This document shows positions 56,501 to 64,000 of a stretch of DNA of 64,000 nt, in pieces. The translations under genes were made by a program, and so were the position numbers. This DNA is from UBA7396 sp964527685 (GTDB lineage: Bacteria; Patescibacteriota; Gracilibacteria; BD1-5; UBA6164): the NCBI GenBank assembly GCA_964527685.1, contig CAZGOC010000001.1, positions 62,001-126,000 on the forward strand, given 5' to 3'. How positions within the stretch are numbered: the first letter of the stretch is position 1; every line of letters starts with the position of its first letter. Under the pieces are notes generated by a model that was not told the DNA's origin, did not search any database, and saw only the letters and a program-made list of their open reading frames with translations.

Positions 56501-59500
56501 TATTTTCTGGTAATACTCCTCTAAAATCCAAATCTCAAATACCTATATTTAAAGTATTTGCTATATTATTTCAAAAACTATTTATTGGTAGTGCCATTTG
56601 TCTAGCCATTTCAACTAAAAAATCTACTTCTAAATCTAAATTAACATAAGTTGTGATTTTTATAGCATCAACAAATGGAAATGAAAATTCTGGTAATGAT
56701 ATATCTAGAAAATCTAATCATAAATAACCTGTTCTTTCTGTTATAAATGCTATTTGATCTCAAGCTCTCCACTCTGGAACAAATGGTGAAGTTTTTAATA
56801 TACACATTATTTTTGTAATAATTTTTAATATATTTAAAAATACTTCTATTGATGAAAATAACTTTGGTAAAGTTGGTGGTGGTGGTAAGTTTGGTAGCTC
56901 AACTGTTGGTAATGATGGTAATTCTGGCAAAGTAGGTAAAACAAATTCAGGTAGTAATGGTAATGATGGCAATTTAAGTCCAAGTCAAGGAGAATTTGGC
57001 AAGTATAAATTTGGTAGAGTTGGCAATGTTATTGGTCTTAAATTGAATTCAAATTCAGGCAATCAAACAACCAAATTAACTCTTATATTATGTAAATCAA
57101 TATAAATATCAGGCCATTTTGGAAATTTAATAACAGGTATTTTTGGCAATACCATTGAAATAAGTTTCCATATAAAATATTGTAAATCATATCTTTCATT
57201 TTTACATTGATGACATGTTGCATCATAATCAATAAATATATCTATAAGTAATTGCCAAGATTTTAAAATAGCTTTTATTAAAACATATAACTCAACCCAA
57301 GCTTTAAATCTTTTTCAATTTTCTCAAATCCATCATCAAGTTATTTTTGAAATTGTTTCTAAATTACATAAAATTTGTTCTATCCAAACATCTTTTATTT
57401 TTAGCATTTTATAAATATCTTTTGGTATATTTTTGTAAGAGTTCAGTATTTCTATATTTCTATCTATTGAAGAAATTAAATTTTGAGCATCTAAAATATT
57501 TTTACATTCAGTAGATGAAGAAGTTTCTACACAATTATATTTTTCTAAATTCCATTCACTTTTAGCTCTATTTATTTCCTCTTGCCATTGTAATTTTGTT
57601 GCTTCAAAATCAGCTATAGCTTTTTCTATAGTTTCACTATCAACCCAAGGTATATTAATATTTACTTTTTGATTTTCAATTTTTATAATAGGCATATTTG
57701 ATAAAAATTCATATGCTCGCTTTATTCATCCAAGAGATTTATTTTCTCAAATATTTTTTTGAGCTTTTAATTTTCATAGTTCTATCTCATTTGTCATACA
57801 ATCAATAGAATTTTCATCACAATTTAAATTAGAATTTATTGTTTCTAAATTGTTTATTTTTTCATCTATTTGATTTTGTCTACCCAATGCTTTTTGTTCT
57901 CAAGAGGCATATTTTTGTTTTAAATTATCTAAAAAATTATTAAAATTTATATCAAAAACTCAATTAAAATCAGGTAAAATAATATACAATGTTGGGAAAT
58001 CAGTAAGTTTAGTAACTATTTCTTCTATTTGTCTTGTTACCCAATCCATTATAAAATCAGGGAATGGGGAAATTCTTTTCATATTTATATTTAAAATATC
58101 TCAAAAATTACCATCTTTTAATCGTCAAAAATCAATATTAACAGATAAATCTTCACTACTTCAATCTCATATATTTAATAAAGGACCATTTGGTAAATCC
58201 CATTTTTGAGTTGGTCAAGAAGCTACTGTTGTTAAAATATCTTTTAATTTATTATCAAGTCAGTTTTTTTTAATTCAAGAATTTTTATAATTTAAATAAT
58301 CTCATCAATCTTGTCATAAATATGGTTTTTTATTTTGTTTTTTACTACAATTTCAATTTATAACATTTCACTGTCACATATTATAAATTTCTCAATCAGA
58401 TCAGTCATCTTTACATCATAATAATGGAGTTGCGGCAATTACACAATTTCATCCAGGCACAAAAGGACTTAATCAAGGTGGTGGAAGCCATCAAGCTCAA
58501 ACATTTGGTCAAAAACAAATAGCTATTCAAACTCGTCAAGTTAATGTTGGTGTTACAAAAAATCTAAACTGACTTATTCAAAGTCAAGTAGGAATTACAT
58601 CTAACCATCATCATGCTCAAAGTGGACAAGGTGGCCATGTTCAAATATATGGGGGAACTGGACATATGGTAGGATAAGAGAAAACAGGTAATCATTCTCA
58701 CACATGTAATCAATCTAAAATAGGGAACCCAAATAAAGTTGGATCATTTCATGGTGCAAGAGGTGCCCAATTTATAGGTGATGCTATACAACCTCATCAT
58801 CCAAATCAACAAGAAAGTCAAGCAAGTATTGTATCTATATCTGCAAGTACCCCATCAACTTCATTGTTTATTTTATCTAAATTATTCATAAAATCATCCT
58901 CTCAATCTTTTGATATATCTGAATTTAATTTATTTAGGTTATCTTGAGCATAATCTTTTAATTTATCTGTATTTCATCATTTTTTTCATGAGTTCATCAA
59001 ATCATCTATATAATCAGGGATTCAATTTTTATTTAAATCAACTGAATTTTGTTCTAAATCTCAAGGCAAATCTCCTTCACAAGTAGGAGTTTTTATAATT
59101 TTTTCATAATCTCTTATTTCAATAGATTTGTATAACAAATATTCTTGTCCACAATTTTCATTTTTATCTTTAAAAATTACATCTCAATGTGGAGTTGTTG
59201 TATCAAATAATCAAGCATCTATAAATCAATATTCAAAAGAATTTGTTTCAAGTGATATATTTAAAGTAAGAGTTTCTCAAGGTCTTAAATTTAAACTTTT
59301 TAAGTTTTTTTGCTCATAATATGAATCAAGTAAAAAAGTATATTCACTACTTGGTGAAGTTTTTAAATTTATATCTTTACTATCTATTTCTCTTCATCAT
59401 ATATTTAAAGTATATTTAGAATTTTTAGTTATTTGAAATACATCATATATTTTTTCTGCAATTGCTAGGTTTTTAATTTCTTTATTACTATTATTTATAA

Positions 59501-62500
59501 TTTTTAAAGAAAAATTAGCCATATCTCATCACTTTAATATTCCCAAATTTTTATCTGTATAAATTTTTTCTATTAGAATTTTTTCATATTCAGCATATTC
59601 AGACTTTAAAAAAGTTGTTAAATCATTTGATAACTGCTCTCCAGTAAATGAAATTTTATTTTCACTTCAAGTTTGAGATAAAAGATCATTAACTCAAGTT
59701 ATTGTATCTTGAATTCCTGATTCTACTCAATTTACTCAAGAACTTAAATCTAAATCTACGTTTTTTGCTCATCAAGAAAATGTTTTCATTACATCATTTA
59801 CTGATTTTTCTTGGTTAATTAATCATTGTTTCATTTCAGAAGTCATAATAGATTCTGGTAATGTTATTTTATTTCATTTAATTTCTTTTCCAAAAGGAGT
59901 ATAATTCATTTGAGTAAATATTAATTTATCAAGCAAATTTTCATTTATTTTTCCTTCTTTTTGTGAAGTAGAAGATAGATTATTTTTATTTTTTTCAAGT
60001 TCTTCTAGTAATTTTTTTCATTCATCTATGTTAGATTTTACTTCATCTTTTTTTATTTGATATAATCAATCATAATAAATAGCTCCCAAATCTTTTCTTT
60101 TTTCTCAATTTAGAGTAATTCAAAGTCAGTTTCAAACTAATTTTTTTTGAAATTTTCAAACATTATTAGTTCAATAAAATATATAAATATTTCATTCATC
60201 ATCTAAAATAACTAAATCCATTTTTCAATCTAAATCCATATCAAATCATACTATCTGATTTATTTTTCAAGATGTTTTTATATCTGTTTCAACTCTATTG
60301 AATTTTTTTTCTTTATTTGATAATAAAACTACTTTTTTTTCTTTATTTAAAACTACAATATCTCAGTATCCGTCCCCAAAAAAGTCTCAAGTAATTATTG
60401 GTGATTTAGAGTATATATCTGCTACATAAGCTAAATTTCATCTATTGTCAAAATCTCAAAAAGCATCTCTTCATTCAAGTAACTCGATATATCATCATCT
60501 TTTTAATATTGCAATATCTTCATTGTCATCTTTGTTATAATCAAGTATACTATAAACCATATTTTCATCATCTTTTGATATTAGGTATCAAATAGTTGAA
60601 TCATATTTTCTTAATTCTGGAGTTCAAGGAAGTTTTTTTCAAATCTTTTTAAGAGAAATAACTGGGTCTCAGATATTGATTAATCAAAAACTCATAAAAT
60701 CTTTTGTTGCTTGACCTATAGATTTTCAAGCAGAAAATGAAAGTAATATTTTATTATCTTCTTTCCATCAAACTCAATCTTTTTGATCAAATTTTTCATA
60801 TCAAAATTCAAAAAATGTTCAAAATTTATTTATATTTTTTGAAGTAGATGCAAAAGGATCATTATAAATTATACTATATCAAATAGCATCTTTTGTTGAT
60901 CAACCAAAATAGTTCTCTTTATAAAAGTAATCTCTGCCATCTAAATAAACTATTATTCATCAATTTACTTGTGATTCTTTTATAGCATTAATTTGGCTTA
61001 AATTTCTTGTTATTTTTAAATTATTTGGGATATTTATAACTAAATTTCAAATAATTTGTCATCATAATTTTAAATTTAAAGAAAGTCAAGTTGTATCATT
61101 TTTATTTAATTCAAAAATTACATCATTTGATTTTATAATTTTTCAATTTTGTTTTATTTGAAATACACTATTTCATTCTTTAGTAAATAAATTTAATCAA
61201 TTAATCTCATCAGCTTTTGATATATAGCTAGAATTACTTGTTTTTAAATAAGCTGTAATTTGGTCTTTAGCAAAACAATTTTCTTGCTTTTGACTAGAAC
61301 ATTTATCAATTAATAATACATTTTTTAAATTATATAAAACTTTTCAAACAAAACTTCAAAATGTATTATTTTGAAAATCAATTTCAATATTTCAACTAGG
61401 ATTTATTGTAAAATCTCACGATATATCTTGAGTAATATCTGTATTTGATATATTTTGTTTTAAATTTCAATTAGGAGAAATATTTAAAACTTCTAAATAA
61501 TTTTTTATGTCTGGCAATAAAGAAGTAACTCAAAGACTTCTATTATTTTTATCAAAAATTAATGAATTTGCTAAATTGTCTTTTACTGTAATATCTCAAT
61601 AATTAGATCAAAGTAATGTTGTATATATAGAATTATAATAATTTCAATCTATTTTTTGCTTATTCCAAAAATAAAATGTTTCTATTTTTCAAAAATTTTC
61701 TCAAACTCAATTAATTGTTAACTTATTACTTCAACTTCAAATTTCTATTTTATTATTTGACAAACTAGGAGTAGATGAAACTTTAAAATAAGCAGTTCAT
61801 GGCAGATTTGTTGCATTTATTTTAAATTCTGCCCTTCATTTTACTACTTTTTTTGATGATACATCTCAAAAAATAATTCCTTTATATTTTTCTAAAATAT
61901 CTAAATTTAGTGTAGTTTCATCATCATTCCATAAAGTATTTCAATATCTATCTTTTATTTCAGCATATAAAGTAGCATATGAATTAGATGTTGCTTCAAG
62001 TTTTGATTTTGATAAAGTTAAATTAAGCCTTAATCATACATCTGGCAATATTTTTACTTCTTTATAAACAGAATTTTTTACTCATTCAATTTTAAATTCT
62101 AAAATAACTTTTTCTCAAGCTGTTTTTTTTGTTTTAAAACTTCAAGTTCAAGTTCCATTATTAATTGTTATATAATTTTGATTTGATTGAGCAAAGTTAT
62201 TTTTTGTTACAAAATATGCTCTTGAATTAAATAATGCTTTTTCATTAGTAGATTTAACTTTTAATGTATAATCATAATTATTATTTCAAACTTTTAATCA
62301 AGTAGGTACTTCTAAATCAAAATCTATTTTATTTACAACAAAAATAGGTAGAGTTTTTTTACTTACAACTTTTTCTCAATACTTTAAACTAAATGTTATA
62401 TTACTATCTCAAGGAATATTTGTAGATTTTAGTCTAAATGCTTTATATCAATCATAAACTTTAAATATTTCTTTATTTTTACCATTTTCAAAAGTAACAG

Positions 62501-64000
62501 AATTTCAATTAATTTCTGCTTCTACAGTATATAAATCTCAAATAGTAGGGTTTTTGTATTTATCATACATTGAAAAAACATTTGTTGTTATAACTCCTCC
62601 TCTTTCTATTAAGTTTGTAGATAAAGAAACATCTATATCATTTGCAATATCTGGAGTTATTGTTACAAATTTATTAACTACAAAATTTATATTATCTTTT
62701 ATTTCAATTTTATAAACTCAAGCATCTTTTATGCTTCAAATTGGGAAAATACTATTTATAGAATTTACTGACAATGTATCTATAATTTTTTTATTTTCAT
62801 CATTAAAAATATTTACTTTTAATGGGTATTTAATAGGAATTCTATTTCAATTTTTATCTGTATTTGATAGTGTTATTAATAATTTTTCTGTTGAATTAGA
62901 TAAAGAATTTAATGATTCTAGTTTATCTTTTTGAGATAAAAAGTAACTTTCATCCATCATAAATATATTTTGACTGTTTGAAACTTTAACATCATTTGAT
63001 GATTTAAGCTCTAGTTTATCTAAACTATTGTTAAATAATTTGTAATTAGTTACAAAAAATAAATCTCATCTAATTTCAAAAATTATTTCACTTTCTTTTG
63101 TTGAAATAATTTCATTATTTGCTGATTTTAAAGTTAAGGTAGCTTTAATTTTAATATCTGCTTCTTTTGTTTTTGAAGAAAAATTAAATTTAAATAATCA
63201 TTTATTTATTTTTGATGTTATATCAGAAAATCATAAATATTTTTTTGCTTCATTTCTTGATTTTTCATCTTTTTTTACTTCATTTTTTAAATCAAAAATA
63301 ACTTGTTTATTATTTGAATTAAATTCTTTTTTATTATCTATTGGAATTTCAAGTTTTGAAAGTTCAAATTTTATACTTGAATAATTATCACTATTAATAA
63401 TATCTCCTGATCAGTTTGTAATTTTAGCTTCTAAAAATCAAGTTTTATTAAATGGATACTTAAGAGAGTCTGAACTAAACAATAATTTTCAATTTTTTAT
63501 TTCTTTTTCAAGTAAATCAGGGATTCAATTTTTATTTAAATCTGTTGTATCTGTTGGATTATTTCAAGAATTGTTTCAAGAATTACAAACACTACAAACT
63601 CAAAGTTCTGCCTCAAGCATTTCTTTATAAAAATCCATTGATGATATTCAACAATTTCACTCACTAATTTTTATTTTTGGTGGTAACATATCTTTTAGCC
63701 AACACATAACTGCTGGAATCCATTGCCAAATAGGAACTCATTCAGGTGGTGCACATTTAAATGCAGATCAATTATTATCTTGATCTTTTATATTTAATAA
63801 ATAATTATTTAAATCTTGATTTGCTTTAAATATGTCTAAATAAGGATTTTCTCATTTATCTTCTGGATCCATTTTAATATACATATTTTTAGGATCTCAA
63901 GGAGCTCATAAATATGATATTTCATATTGTTTTTTGTTTTTAGGTAAATAAAAACTATCTCATCTCAAACTTTGATCAGATAAATAATTATCAAATACAA
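53526..64000 (-). CDS. Giant surface protein, N-terminus beyond the window (>=3,490 aa)
   Basis: A single minus-strand frame from TAA at 53526 to the window end has no TAA or TAG in 10.4 kb when UGA is Gly; I checked each codon. From the N-terminal side it shows: a Cys-rich start, two DLNKNGIPD calcium-loop-like motifs encoded by an identical 28-bp sequence (63515 and 59012), many Ig-like beta domains, FG-GAP/VCBS-like repeats (FDMDLDGKMDLVILDDEG, ITGDFFGDGYGDIVVL), a Gly/Pro/Trp-rich hydrophobic core with paired Cys (nt 58380-58800), a helical coiled region, a run of LPxLP repeats (56870-57060) and a C-terminal beta region with another D-rich loop. A secreted adhesin or contact protein is the best inference. 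The start lies outside the window. Confidence 0.85.
59012..59039 (-). repeat. 28-bp exact repeat encoding DLNKNGIPD, copy 1
   Basis: Identical to 63515-63542 and in the same frame. Encodes a DxNxNGxPD loop typical of calcium-binding repeats in secreted proteins. Confidence 0.85.
63515..63542 (-). repeat. 28-bp exact repeat encoding DLNKNGIPD, copy 2
   Basis: Second copy, 4.5 kb upstream in the same reading frame of the giant gene. It follows a Cys/Asn/Ser-rich segment. Confidence 0.85.

Noticed and set aside
1..64000. Many apparent pseudogenes with in-frame TGA
   Set aside because: All resolve to intact genes once UGA is read as glycine.
1..64000. CRISPR array, insertion sequence, rRNA operon or DGR reverse transcriptase
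   Set aside because: Looked for on both strands; no regularly spaced repeats, transposase, rRNA or YxDD-type RT frame was seen, and no second copy of the 39110-39229 segment.

Overview
The window is AT-rich bacterial DNA that only makes sense if UGA is read as glycine (NCBI translation table 25). Under the standard code almost every gene falls into short pieces. With UGA=Gly, full-length housekeeping proteins appear and the glycines land in invariant motifs: DYDVDG in RecJ, GPTGSGKST in the pilus ATPase, HEYGH in RseP, GGTGGH in MurG. That code is known from the candidate phyla Absconditabacteria (SR1) and Gracilibacteria. Compact enzymes (AlaS, ProS and SufD without usual domains) and a surface-protein-heavy gene set fit such a reduced, probably host-attached cell. 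The window alone does not decide between the two phyla. Only TAA and TAG were accepted as stops. Most genes lack a clear Shine-Dalgarno and start after an AT-rich leader.

Layout: 1-6.7 kb carries an HD-domain protein (cut by the edge), two small ORFs, recJ, lysS, a YrdC/TsaC protein and an ABC-F ATPase. From 6.7 to 16.8 kb, mostly on the minus strand, are an unknown protein, a VirD4/TraD-like membrane ATPase, recO-like, yvcK and alaS (a tight cluster), and sufD-sufB-sufC. The suf set is split by an opposite-strand 63-codon gene with its own promoter and terminator. 17-18.4 kb holds rsmH and an ftsL-like gene. 18.5-29.4 kb (minus) holds a membrane methyltransferase-like protein, a 2,337-residue alpha-2-macroglobulin-like protein with N-terminal SLH domains, a PHP phosphoesterase, rlmH and a short proS. 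29.5-35.7 kb holds elp3, rplK, tRNA-Glu(CUC), a pilin, hisS, a PAP2 phosphatase and murG. 35.9-44.2 kb holds a PilB/GspE ATPase, a long pseudopilin with a lectin-like C-terminus, recR, a coiled-coil protein, an SLH surface protein and a secreted protein interrupted by an assembly gap. 44.4-48.9 kb (plus) holds radA, rseP, an HD hydrolase and tgt. 48.9-53.5 kb (minus) holds nrdB, nrdA, a ferredoxin and a 38-residue ORF. From 53,526 to the window end one uninterrupted minus-strand frame encodes at least 3,490 residues of a giant surface protein.

The accessory content is dominated by the cell surface: pilin-type proteins with their ATPase, SLH-anchored proteins, an alpha-2-macroglobulin homologue that has lost its thioester, and the giant protein. 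The long pseudopilin and the SLH protein share a Cys/Trp module. The last ~120 bases of the pseudopilin gene have codon usage expected of the variable region of a diversity-generating retroelement; no reverse transcriptase or template repeat was found here.

Two small genes (884 and 15783) use ordinary GGN glycine codons. The first also has a strong Shine-Dalgarno, CGT arginine codons, and a TGA followed by a terminator, as if it still used the standard code. The 100-N run at 42,146 is flanked by the same 55 bases on both sides. Removing one copy plus the Ns restores an exact open frame, so it is almost certainly an assembly artefact.
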